Of a DNA stretch of 36,008 nt, positions 8,205-15,917 are shown in pieces; the first letter of the stretch is position 1; the number at the start of each line of letters is the position of its first letter. The notes beneath the pieces were generated by a model. It worked only from the letters and a program-made list of their open reading frames with translations, searched no databases and had not been told where the DNA came from. Source of the DNA: Candidatus Gastranaerophilales bacterium (GTDB lineage: Bacteria; Cyanobacteriota; Vampirovibrionia; Gastranaerophilales; Gastranaerophilaceae); contig CANQLG010000017.1 of the NCBI GenBank assembly GCA_947624645.1, forward strand, positions 1-36,008. The letters are read 5' to 3'. Position numbers and translations under genes: made by a program.

Positions 8205-9203
8205 GTGGAAAATAATAAATTTTGTACAAGACCGTTTGAAGAATTGGAAATACACAATACAGGTGAAGTTTATGCTTGCTGCCCAAATTGGAATAAATTT
8301 TATTCAATAGGTAATATTTTTACGGACTCTTTTGAAAATGTATGGAACTCGGATAAAGCAATAGAGTTAAGAAAACGAATATTAAATTTTGATTATTCTC
8401 TTTGTGACAAAGAAGGATGCGCATATTTAAAGCAAAATTTTTTCCCTTCAAAGTATGAGCTTAATTGTACACCGGTAATGAATAATTATCCGTTAACAGT
8501 AAAATTTGTATATGACTATGAATGTAATATTGCCTGTAAAATATGCAGGGACAGAATGAAAAGGCTTTCGGATGAAGAGTTAAATCTTTTAAATTCCAAA
8601 ATTGATACATTTTTTCTTCCAATGCTAAAAAATGCAAAAGTATTAATAATTAATGCCTATGGAGATCCGTTTGGGTCAAGACATTCAAGACTGGTTGTAC
8701 AAAAAGCGGCAAAAATGTATCCTGACTTAAAATTTGATTTCCACACAAACGGGATTTTATGTGATGAAACTCATTTTAAAAATATGAATATTACTCCTGA
8801 CAAAATAGAAAAAATAAGAATATCTATACACGCTGCAACAGCAAAAACATACGGGAAAATCGTTCCAAATGGTGAAATATATTTCCCTAAAATTATTGAG
8901 AACCTGAAGTATCTTCAAAACCTAAGACAAACAAATAATTTCCCGGTATACATACATTTTGTTGTGTGTGCTGATAACTTTGAAGAAATACCTGCATTTA
9001 TAGATATAGCGGAAGAAGTTGGGGCAGTTCCGCATTTTTGGGAATACAGGCAGGAAAATTGTGCTTGGCAAAACCCTGAAAATCTCTATGTAAGCCGTAA
9101 AGACCATCCGCTTCATCAAAAACTCGTTAAGGTGCTTCAGCACCCTAACGTAAAAAGATATAAAGATAACTTTTCTCCCGTTCTTTATGATGAAATTATT
9201 TAA
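8205..9203 (+). CDS. Radical-SAM protein with N-terminal SPASM-like domain (A2)
   Basis: A 332-residue paralogue of A1 (4098). The N-terminus has FCTRPFEELEI, ACCPNW and FYSIGNIF, then two cysteines in SLCDKEGC; the core triad is CNIACKIC, with YGDPFGSRHS as the GGEP-like element and RISIHAATAKTYGK shared almost exactly with A1. Translation probably begins at GTG 8205 after GAGGA. It lacks the basic C-terminal tail of A1. Its 3' end overlaps the convergent SIMPL gene by eight bases. The substrate is unknown. Confidence 0.85.
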   Translation: MENNKFCTRPFEELEIHNTGEVYACCPNWNKFYSIGNIFTDSFENVWNSDKAIELRKRILNFDYSLCDKEGCAYLKQNFFPSKYELNCTPVMNNYPLTVKFVYDYECNIACKICRDRMKRLSDEELNLLNSKIDTFFLPMLKNAKVLIINAYGDPFGSRHSRLVVQKAAKMYPDLKFDFHTNGILCDETHFKNMNITPDKIEKIRISIHAATAKTYGKIVPNGEIYFPKIIENLKYLQNLRQTNNFPVYIHFVVCADNFEEIPAFIDIAEEVGAVPHFWEYRQENCAWQNPENLYVSRKDHPLHQKLVKVLQHPNVKRYKDNFSPVLYDEII

Positions 9204-9936
9204 CGGTAAATGTTGCCGTTACTGTTGAAACAACCTTTTTCTCAACAGAAGAAGTATCATTAATACCATAATCTTCAACTGCTGTGGAATCAACTGGAAC
9301 TATTTGGAATACTCCGAGCTTAGCACTTGTCATAACTCCGATTTTACCGTTTGTGCCTTTAACCATACTTTGTGCACGTTCTTTAGCATTTTTAGAGGCC
9401 TCTTGTGCCGCTTTTATTTTTATATCATCCAAATTTGATACAAAATATTGAACCGCATCAGAGTGTAAATCAATATCCTGATTAACCAATACATTAACTT
9501 TTTTGGAAATTTCGGTTAATTTTTCAATATCATTCATTTTAACGGTAGCACTTTGGTTTGCTATGTAATATTCCACTTCATTAGTAGTATTATAGCTTCC
9601 CGGGAATTTTTTATATTGAGGATAACTGTCAATAACCGAAAACTCAATAGATTTAGCATCCACACCGTTTGAAATGAAAAAATCTTTAATTTTAGCACTG
9701 TCTTGTTCCAATTGAGAATATGCACCTTTTAAAGTCGGATTTTTAGCAGAAAATCTGATTGTCCAAGCTGCTGAATCTGAAGTAACTTTTTGGCTGGCAC
9801 TGCCTGTTACCCTGATTGTTTGATTTTGCAATTTTTGAAAATCTATAACCGCATTTGAAAGAATATATGTTGAAGCAACACTTCCCAAAGCTATCATAAT
9901 ACCTAAAAGAAAAATCTGATAATCTTTTATTTGCAT
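9196..9936 (-). CDS. SIMPL domain (DUF541) membrane-anchored protein
   Basis: SIMPL/DUF541 proteins are periplasmic or membrane-anchored and of unclear function; some are linked to oxidative stress or outer-membrane homeostasis. The 246-residue product has one N-terminal membrane segment (about 8-27), then the family fold: an IRVTGSASQKVTSDSAAW start, the repeated beta-alpha units, and a conserved AAQEASKNAKERAQSM helix. I chose the ATG at 9936 because AGGAG lies six bases upstream. A longer reading frame reaches 10023 but would put 29 lysine-rich residues ahead of the membrane anchor and overlap the promoter region of the divergent neighbour. Confidence 0.85.
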   Translation of the reverse strand: MQIKDYQIFLLGIMIALGSVASTYILSNAVIDFQKLQNQTIRVTGSASQKVTSDSAAWTIRFSAKNPTLKGAYSQLEQDSAKIKDFFISNGVDAKSIEFSVIDSYPQYKKFPGSYNTTNEVEYYIANQSATVKMNDIEKLTEISKKVNVLVNQDIDLHSDAVQYFVSNLDDIKIKAAQEASKNAKERAQSMVKGTNGKIGVMTSAKLGVFQIVPVDSTAVEDYGINDTSSVEKKVVSTVTATFTVK

Positions 9937-10023
9937 AATAAACTCCTTTTTTTTCATTCTATCATAAATTATGGCAAAAATAATTTTCTTTTTGTTTTTA
10001 TTTGAATAAAAAATGGAGGACAT

Positions 10024-10434
10024 ATGAATATATCATTTAAAGCAAATTTTGAAATGGATAACGGTGAAACAACTCCAAAGAGTGTTCGTGATTTTTATGA
10101 CAAGAATATAGATAATTTAAAAAGGAAAAAAGAATTATCTCTTAAAACAATTGATTATTTAAACAGTCCTGAAATCAAAGCAAAATTAAGACAATTGCCA
10201 AAAGAAGATGTTGTTATATTGAATACATTAACAAATCCCGCCGATGAAGATAATTGTATTGAAGATTCATTAGAACTTATGTATTATTCTGAAGACCAAA
10301 ATACAAATGAAAAGCTTGGTTTATATAAAGGTGACGAATTTTTACTTGAACATAAAATTGATTCATCTTCAGATAAACTTGATAAAGACGGTATAAAAGG
10401 CTGGTTAGATAAAATTGTTAAAACATTAAACTAA
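10024..10434 (+). CDS. Small hydrophilic protein, FKANF-start family
   Basis: I do not recognise a function. The 136-residue protein is hydrophilic, has no cysteine and no membrane segment, and is probably mostly helical. The first residues MNISFKANF resemble the start of many short proteins I associate with Gastranaerophilales genomes; that memory is soft evidence for the host. GGAGG just upstream of the ATG is a strong ribosome-binding site. It is divergent from the SIMPL gene and ends at a bidirectional terminator, so it is a single-gene unit. Confidence 0.75.
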   Translation: MNISFKANFEMDNGETTPKSVRDFYDKNIDNLKRKKELSLKTIDYLNSPEIKAKLRQLPKEDVVILNTLTNPADEDNCIEDSLELMYYSEDQNTNEKLGLYKGDEFLLEHKIDSSSDKLDKDGIKGWLDKIVKTLN

Positions 10435-10435
10435 A

Positions 10436-10459
10436 AAAAGAGGGTTAAAACCCTCTTTT
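10436..10459. terminator. Bidirectional terminator
   Basis: AAAAGAGGG and CCCTCTTTT form a strong stem with a short loop, directly after the stop of the small protein gene (10434) and before the nusA stop (10480). A/T runs on both sides let it serve both convergent genes. Confidence 0.85.
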
Positions 10460-10479
10460 AAATTCTTAATAAAATCTGA

Positions 10480-11715
10480 CTATTCTTCTTCAACGGTTTG
10501 TTGTTCATCTTGCCCTTCAATAGCGGAAATATCTTCTTCATCAACAGCATATTCTTCCTGTTCACGAATTTCTTCAGCTATTTCGTCGGAATTAATTGCA
10601 TCTTCCGAAGTTTCTTCAGCTTCATCTTCCTGATGATTTTGAGGCGCATATTCCATTTTTGCAGCTTGAGATTGACTTTTAATATCAATCTTCCAGCCTG
10701 TCAATTTATGAGCAAGTCTTACATTTTGACCGTCACGTCCTATGGCTAAACTTAATTGATCATCAGGTACAATTACAAAAGCTTCTTTTGAATATTCATC
10801 ATCAGCCAAAATATCAACAGACACTATTCTTGCAGGTGATAATGCATTAACAATATATTCAACGGGATTATCAGAGTATCTGACTATATCAATTTTTTCA
10901 TTCTTAAGCTCACCGATAATAGTTTGAATACGGCTTCCTCTCGGACCGATACAAGCACCTACGGAATCCACTTCGGGGTCATTGCTCGTAACGGCTATTT
11001 TGGTTCTGTATCCTGCTTCTCTTGAAATAGATTTAATTTCTACAATACCATCTTCAATTTCGGGTACTTCAAGTTCAAACAATTCTCTTACTATTTCTGC
11101 GTGAGCGTGTGATACTATAACTTGCGGAAGCCTTGAAGTTTCTTTTACATTTAATACAAATACTCTTATACGATTGCCGGGTTTATAATATTCTCCGGGA
11201 ATTTGTTCTTTTTGCGGCATTATAGCATCTGTCTTGCCGATATTTACTATTACATTTCTGTTTTCAACTCTTTGTATAATACCCGTTGTAAGAGTACCTT
11301 TCTTTTCCATAAATTCATCAAGCACTAGTTTCCTTTCAGCTTCACGAATTCTTTGAGTAATAACCTGTTTAGCACTTTGAGCAGCAATACGTCCAAAGTT
11401 TTCAGGCGTAACTTCAATTTTTACTTCATCTTCCAGTTCAACTTCATCATCTATCTCTTTTGCATCTTTCAATGAAATTTCCATATCAGGATCTTCAACA
11501 TTTTTTACTACAAGTTTTGTTCTGAATACGCCGATTTCACCTGATTGTTCATCTAATATAGCTTCAACATTTGGTACTTCTTTTTGTTTTATATGTTTTT
11601 TATAAGCCGTAACCATTGCGTCACAAAGTGATGCAATAATAACCTCTTTGGAAATACCTTTTTCTCTTTCCAGTTCTTCACACGCTTCAAACAGCGCCGT
11701 TCCGATTTTAATCAT
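10480..11715 (-). CDS. nusA: Transcription elongation/antitermination factor NusA
   Basis: NusA binds RNA polymerase and nascent RNA and affects pausing, termination and antitermination. From the chosen start the protein has 411 residues: N-terminal polymerase-binding domain (1-125), S1 domain (about 135-200, with GIIQRVENRNVIVNIG), KH1 (VGACIGPRGSRIQTII) and KH2 (LAIGRDGQNVRLAHKLTGW), then an acidic tail rich in Glu and Gln from about 355. The tail replaces the AR repeats of E. coli NusA. I chose ATG 11715 because AGGAG lies seven bases upstream; an upstream ATG at 11736 would overlap rimP. The order rimP-nusA is the common one. Confidence 0.95.
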   Translation of the reverse strand: MIKIGTALFEACEELEREKGISKEVIIASLCDAMVTAYKKHIKQKEVPNVEAILDEQSGEIGVFRTKLVVKNVEDPDMEISLKDAKEIDDEVELEDEVKIEVTPENFGRIAAQSAKQVITQRIREAERKLVLDEFMEKKGTLTTGIIQRVENRNVIVNIGKTDAIMPQKEQIPGEYYKPGNRIRVFVLNVKETSRLPQVIVSHAHAEIVRELFELEVPEIEDGIVEIKSISREAGYRTKIAVTSNDPEVDSVGACIGPRGSRIQTIIGELKNEKIDIVRYSDNPVEYIVNALSPARIVSVDILADDEYSKEAFVIVPDDQLSLAIGRDGQNVRLAHKLTGWKIDIKSQSQAAKMEYAPQNHQEDEAEETSEDAINSDEIAEEIREQEEYAVDEEDISAIEGQDEQQTVEEE

Positions 11716-11725
11716 TTTCTCTCTC

Positions 11726-12253
11726 CTATATTTCACTTGAATATAATTTAGCTGATATAATATTATCTTTTTTAATTAAAATATCTTTTTTATCTTTGTA
11801 TGCAAAAACTGTTAACCCAACATTTTCATCAAAATCAACAATTTTAGCTACAAATTGCTTTTCTCCCGATTCATCAACAGGCTCTTTTAATTTTAAATTA
11901 ATATCTTTTCCTTTAAAAATTAAATATTCTTTATCTGATTTAATTTTACGTTCCATACCAGGTGAACTTACCTCAAGATAATATTTAAACGGAATAAGTT
12001 CATCCAAAAAATCATTTAAACTTCTTGAAACTTTTTCGCAATCATCAAGATTAACTTCACGTTCCGTTGAATAAATAAATATTCTTAAAAACCATTTATG
12101 GTTTTCTTTTACCAATTCCGTTTCAACGGGAATAAGCCCATAACGCATAAGAGTATTATCAACCAAGGGTTCTAACTTTTCCATTAATTCCCTTTTATTA
12201 ACATATTCAAAAGGAACATTTTTGTCCGAATTATTATATCTATCCTTCGACAA
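11726..12253 (-). CDS. rimP: Ribosome maturation factor RimP
   Basis: RimP helps assemble the 30S subunit. The 175-residue protein has the usual two domains: an N-terminal alpha/beta domain with the LRIFIYSTEREVNLDDCEKV segment (the family reads v.iD...gv.ldDC) and EVSSPGMERKIK (family motif VSSPGldRpL), then a C-terminal SH3-like beta domain. Translation starts at TTG 12253: AAGGAG lies six bases upstream and no ATG has a comparable site. The stop overlaps the nusA ribosome-binding site, so translation of the two is probably coupled. Confidence 0.92.
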   Translation of the reverse strand: MSKDRYNNSDKNVPFEYVNKRELMEKLEPLVDNTLMRYGLIPVETELVKENHKWFLRIFIYSTEREVNLDDCEKVSRSLNDFLDELIPFKYYLEVSSPGMERKIKSDKEYLIFKGKDINLKLKEPVDESGEKQFVAKIVDFDENVGLTVFAYKDKKDILIKKDNIISAKLYSSEI

Positions 12254-12284
12254 AGCCTACTCCTTTCTATGATACTCACCTTTA

Positions 12285-12312
12285 AATAAAAAAGAAACGG
12301 AAAACCGTTTCT
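12285..12312 (-). terminator. Terminator-like hairpin in the rimP-nusA leader
   Basis: On the minus strand AGAAACGG-TTTT-CCGTTTCT is a perfect 8-bp stem followed by six T. No minus-strand gene ends just upstream: 12456-13262 is on the plus strand. The hairpin therefore lies between the expected rimP promoter and the rimP start and faces the direction of a terminator. It may be an attenuator or a 5' mRNA stabiliser. Confidence 0.6.
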
Positions 12313-12442
12313 CTAATCAACATATAATTATAATATCACAATATTATTTTTTTTAAAGTAAAGATTTATTTCAAAATAATAACAGAAAATTTTGAAATGT
12401 TTTTTATAATTTTATCAAATAGATTTTTTTTATGAATTAAAT

Positions 12443-12448
12443 TATAAT
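12443..12448 (+). promoter_or_regulatory. -10 box very close to the HD-protein start
   Basis: TATAAT ends seven bases before the ATG at 12456, and no Shine-Dalgarno sequence lies between. Transcription from this box would begin at or next to the ATG, giving a leaderless message. No clear -35 hexamer is visible. Confidence 0.4.
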
Positions 12449-12455
12449 ACATAAT

Positions 12456-13262
12456 ATGAAATCAATAAAAGAAACCGCAACAGAAGAAAGAATAATCCAA
12501 AAACTGCAAAATTATCCGAAATGCAGTGAAATAGCACAATATCTTTTTAATGATACGGAACTTCAGGAAATGCAAGAGTATGCAAATAATGTGTCCATAA
12601 AAAGATTGGGATATAATGACCATGGACCTGTTCACATGAGGCAGGTCGCAAGCAATGCAATAAAAATGCTTACCATTTTGCATGACTGCAACATAAAAAC
12701 CTCGCTTGAAACTGAAGAAATAGGAACTTTTGAAGACAGTATGTGTTCTGTTGTCATTGCTAGTTTAATGCACGATTTAGGAATGATGATAGGACGTCAA
12801 AGCCATGAAGAAATGTCTGTTATTCTTGCTATACCTATAATAGACAGAACTTTAAATTTTATATTTCCGGATAACATTCCAAAAAAAGTAATGATTAAAT
12901 CCTTGGCGTTAGAATCTATAATCGGGCATATGTCATCTCACAAAATTCATTCAATAGAAGCAGGTATTTTACTTATAGCAGACGGATGTGATATGACAAA
13001 AGGCAGAGCCCGCATTCCTATGTCTATTAATAAAACTCCAAAAGTAGGTGATATCCATAAATATTCAGCTAATGCCATAACAAGGGTAGGTATTCACCAT
13101 GGGGAAACAAAACCGATTAAAATTGACGTTGAAATGTCCAGTGAAGTCGGATTCTTCCAGATTGAAGAAGTTTTATTGCCAAAAGTAGACTCAAGCCCAG
13201 TTAAGCCATATATTGAGCTTTATGCAGGCGTTAAGGATAACGAGAAAAAACAATATTTATAA
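12456..13262 (+). CDS. HD-domain metal-dependent hydrolase (COG3294-like)
   Basis: A 268-residue HD-superfamily protein, probably a phosphohydrolase. Metal ligands are visible: H56 and H60 in NDHGPVH, the HD pair at 106-107 in SLMHDLGM, and H117 in RQSHEE. The layout resembles an uncharacterised HD family found in archaea and cyanobacteria; the substrate is unknown. The last residues lack any second domain. The ATG has no ribosome-binding site and follows a TATAAT closely. The 3' end overlaps the convergent mini-RNase III gene by six bases. Confidence 0.8.
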   Translation: MKSIKETATEERIIQKLQNYPKCSEIAQYLFNDTELQEMQEYANNVSIKRLGYNDHGPVHMRQVASNAIKMLTILHDCNIKTSLETEEIGTFEDSMCSVVIASLMHDLGMMIGRQSHEEMSVILAIPIIDRTLNFIFPDNIPKKVMIKSLALESIIGHMSSHKIHSIEAGILLIADGCDMTKGRARIPMSINKTPKVGDIHKYSANAITRVGIHHGETKPIKIDVEMSSEVGFFQIEEVLLPKVDSSPVKPYIELYAGVKDNEKKQYL

Positions 13263-13625
13263 ATTAAAATCTATAAGTTTTTCCATTATATTACACAGTT
13301 CATTATAACGTTTTTTATTGTGGATATAGTTAAAACCGAGTACAACCTCCAATGAAGTTGCGCTTGAATGTAATGATTTATCGATTTTTCTTGCGTTAGA
13401 AGTCGGAATATTTCTTGCTCTGCGTGCTAAATCCTGTTCTTTTTCATCCAAATACGGAACCAATTTATTTAACAGTTCCGTTTGAAACCCCGCATTTACA
13501 AAATGAACAGTTAATTTGTGCAATTTTTGCAGATTAGAAGTCAGCATTATAGTGCGCTCCCGAATAAATACTTCATATACGGCATCACCAATATGTGCGT
13601 AATTTTTTATATTTAATTGCTCCAT
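13257..13625 (-). CDS. mrnC: Mini-ribonuclease III
   Basis: MrnC is an RNase III catalytic domain without a double-stranded-RNA-binding domain; in Bacillus and in cyanobacteria it matures the ends of 23S rRNA. The 122-residue product has the nuclease signature HIGDAVYEVFIR near the start, then ARRARN and the LEVVLGFNYIHNKKRY helix, which carry the remaining acidic catalytic residues. I chose ATG 13625 because homology begins there; a TTG at 13646 would add seven residues. Neither has a good ribosome-binding site. It lies about 54 bases downstream of the helical protein gene and may share its transcript. Confidence 0.88.
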   Translation of the reverse strand: MEQLNIKNYAHIGDAVYEVFIRERTIMLTSNLQKLHKLTVHFVNAGFQTELLNKLVPYLDEKEQDLARRARNIPTSNARKIDKSLHSSATSLEVVLGFNYIHNKKRYNELCNIMEKLIDFNL

Positions 13626-13679
13626 TATATTGTTATGATATAACAAGTTTTATAAGTTTTAAAGCAGAATTTAAATCGC

Positions 13680-14054
13680 CTACTTGTTTTGATTTGTCTT
13701 GCGTTCTTCCAATATTTTTTTTGCTTTTTCGTATTTTGTTTTTAATAACTTATTTAACTTACTATCAAAATCGGATTTCATTTTATTTTGAATATCCACC
13801 AGTTTATTTTGGAATTTAATTAAATCATCTTCAGTATATTTTTTTGAATTAAATGATTTTTTTACTTTTTCCATTTCCATTTCAGCATTAACAATAATAT
13901 CAATAAGCTTATTAATGTCATCATCCGATAAATGATAATTTTTAAGCCTTATTTTAAGAGTTTTAATTTTTGCTTGACGAGCATATATTACTTCATTAAA
14001 ACCTGATTCATCATTAGGGTCTAAGTATTTTTCCGTAAATTTATCAAATTCCAT
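13680..14054 (-). CDS. Charged helical protein of unknown function
   Basis: I do not recognise this 124-residue protein. It is rich in Lys, Asp and Glu, lacks cysteine and tryptophan, and from about residue 35 onward looks like long amphipathic helices, probably a coiled coil. The stop of the B12-type radical-SAM gene upstream is only eight bases away, so the two are in one operon. That spacing leaves open that it is a partner of the radical-SAM enzyme, but nothing in the sequence shows it. Confidence 0.65.
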   Translation of the reverse strand: MEFDKFTEKYLDPNDESGFNEVIYARQAKIKTLKIRLKNYHLSDDDINKLIDIIVNAEMEMEKVKKSFNSKKYTEDDLIKFQNKLVDIQNKMKSDFDSKLNKLLKTKYEKAKKILEERKTNQNK

Positions 14055-14062
14055 AGTCTTAT

Positions 14063-15874
14063 TTACTCCAATTTAAAATCACATACTTGTTTAAGGTCGT
14101 ATCTGCATAAATATAAAAATAATATTTCTCTGCTTATTAAATGAAAAGATAAAACATTACCGTATGCCTCATAAGCACGTTTTGTACACAAATTAATAAC
14201 TTCATCAAGCTCTTTTTTTGTCATTCCGACAGCTTCATAATTATAAGTGGGTGAAAATTCTTCAACTTGTCTCGGTTCTCCGACTACACCGTATTTTTCG
14301 GGAGTTTCTCTCAGTTTGGTGTGTTTTCCCATAGTAAACACACTTTTCCCGTATGAATGAATTATATCGGTATTAGCACAAATCATATCAATAGTTTCGA
14401 TAGCTTCTTGCTTAGTTTCCGCAGGAAACCCGAAAAAGATAAAAGCAAAATTATAGATTCCGCACTCGCTTGCATCACGCATAATATTTAATCTGTTATC
14501 AATATCAATACCTTTATTAATAAGCTTCATAATCCTTTTTGAGCCAGATTCAAACCCCCATAAAATCATTCTGAGCCCACTTTTTTGCGCAAGATTGAGT
14601 ACTTCTTTGGTAAAACCGTTCTCAATACGGGCATCACAAAAATAATTAATATCTAAACCCTCTTTTATTATTCTTTTAGACATTTCCTCCATATATGCAG
14701 GACTTATTGCTTCATCTATAAATTCAAATTTAGAAATATTGTATTTTTCTTTAAAAGTTTTTATTTCTTTAATAAGTTTATCTATACTTTTAACATTATA
14801 ATAAAGCCCAAAATCATGATCACAAAAACTGCATTTCCTCCAGTAACAGCCCCTTGAAGCAGGGAACGGCATAACTATTTCGGGGGCAAAATATGCTTTT
14901 AAATCATAGCCGTCTAAGCTTGGACATTTTAAATCATTTAATTTTTTAGGTTCTATAACTTCGGTAGAACAAACTTTATTATCCTTTAAATAATATAAAT
15001 TCGGCACTTTTTCAATCGGAATTTCTCCATTCACATAACGGGAAAGCTCAATAACAGGTATTTCACCCTCCATTACCGTTAATGCATCACAGAATAATTC
15101 AAAAAATTCAGGATATTTTTCAATTGAATCTGCCACCCTGCCAAAATGATTTCCGCCAATACTGATAAAAGAATCCGTTTCTTTTTTTAATATATTTGCA
15201 AGAGTTAATCCCGCAATTATTTGGCTTGAAGAATTAATAGATATACCTATATGTTTAGCATCTTGTTCTTTTATTTTCTCCAATACCGAATAAAAATAAT
15301 CCGTATAAATATTGGTGTTTTTATCAAAAATATAATATTTTATACAATCATAATTTAATTTTAAAAGTTTATTTGTATACGCCGAAAATCCTATTTGAGT
15401 GGGGTAAAACGGCATAGAACAAATTTCAAGTGCCATATTTATATTTTTTAGTGCAGATAAAAATAATTTGGGATTATAATAATAATCCGCAGTTTTAAAA
15501 ATTTGCACCGATTTTTCAATCATAAGGGAAACAGCATTTAATGAAGATGAATATTTCTTCAAAAAACTGTCAATCATTGAAGCTTTAGCTATTTCATTTT
15601 GCTGCCAAAATTCATATTCATTTATATTTTTATTTTTAACATAATATTTTTTAATTTTTTCTTTTAGAATAGGGAGCATTGCTTTAGCTTTATCAATAGA
15701 TTCATTGACATAATCGGATGTCAAAATCTTATTATAAAAATCAACATTTAAATCTAATCCTGATGCAGTCAAACCTGTGTCCTCATATTGCCCTAATAGT
15801 GTAGGAAGAGCAAAATGAGGACTAACCGGCATCCATTGCGGCGGGAATATTAATAATGTCTTATTATTTTTCAT
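14063..15874 (-). CDS. B12-binding-type radical-SAM protein
   Basis: A 603-residue protein of the COG1032 type. Residues 1-50 (LLIFPPQWMPVSPHFALPTL) and about 205-300 (HIGISINSSSQII, ISIGGNHFG) resemble the cobalamin-binding Rossmann half; no DxHxxG base-off motif is seen. The radical-SAM core starts near 335 with PASRGCYWRKCSFC. The cysteines are C343, C348 and C351, a CX4CX2C spacing in place of the usual CX3CX2C. Later core elements FIDEAIS, LWGFESGS and FFGFPAETKQEA are typical. Such enzymes methylate or rearrange unactivated carbons on varied substrates; the target here is unknown. An EF-hand protein gene lies 43 bases upstream. Confidence 0.85.
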   Translation of the reverse strand: MKNNKTLLIFPPQWMPVSPHFALPTLLGQYEDTGLTASGLDLNVDFYNKILTSDYVNESIDKAKAMLPILKEKIKKYYVKNKNINEYEFWQQNEIAKASMIDSFLKKYSSSLNAVSLMIEKSVQIFKTADYYYNPKLFLSALKNINMALEICSMPFYPTQIGFSAYTNKLLKLNYDCIKYYIFDKNTNIYTDYFYSVLEKIKEQDAKHIGISINSSSQIIAGLTLANILKKETDSFISIGGNHFGRVADSIEKYPEFFELFCDALTVMEGEIPVIELSRYVNGEIPIEKVPNLYYLKDNKVCSTEVIEPKKLNDLKCPSLDGYDLKAYFAPEIVMPFPASRGCYWRKCSFCDHDFGLYYNVKSIDKLIKEIKTFKEKYNISKFEFIDEAISPAYMEEMSKRIIKEGLDINYFCDARIENGFTKEVLNLAQKSGLRMILWGFESGSKRIMKLINKGIDIDNRLNIMRDASECGIYNFAFIFFGFPAETKQEAIETIDMICANTDIIHSYGKSVFTMGKHTKLRETPEKYGVVGEPRQVEEFSPTYNYEAVGMTKKELDEVINLCTKRAYEAYGNVLSFHLISREILFLYLCRYDLKQVCDFKLE

Positions 15875-15917
15875 ACGGTAATTTTATCATATTTCCCGCC
15901 CACATACAAATTCGATT

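Noticed and set aside
4098-9203. RiPP biosynthesis cluster with a precursor peptide
   Set aside because: Gaps between the genes are 2-62 bases, with no room for a precursor, and no protease or transporter gene is adjacent. The modification target remains unknown.
9937-10023. Longer SIMPL protein start at 10023
   Set aside because: It adds 29 lysine-rich residues ahead of the membrane anchor and lacks a ribosome-binding site, while ATG 9936 has AGGAG six bases upstream.
11716-11736. NusA start at ATG 11736
   Set aside because: It would overlap rimP by 11 bases, and NusA family homology begins at ATG 11715, which has its own AGGAG.
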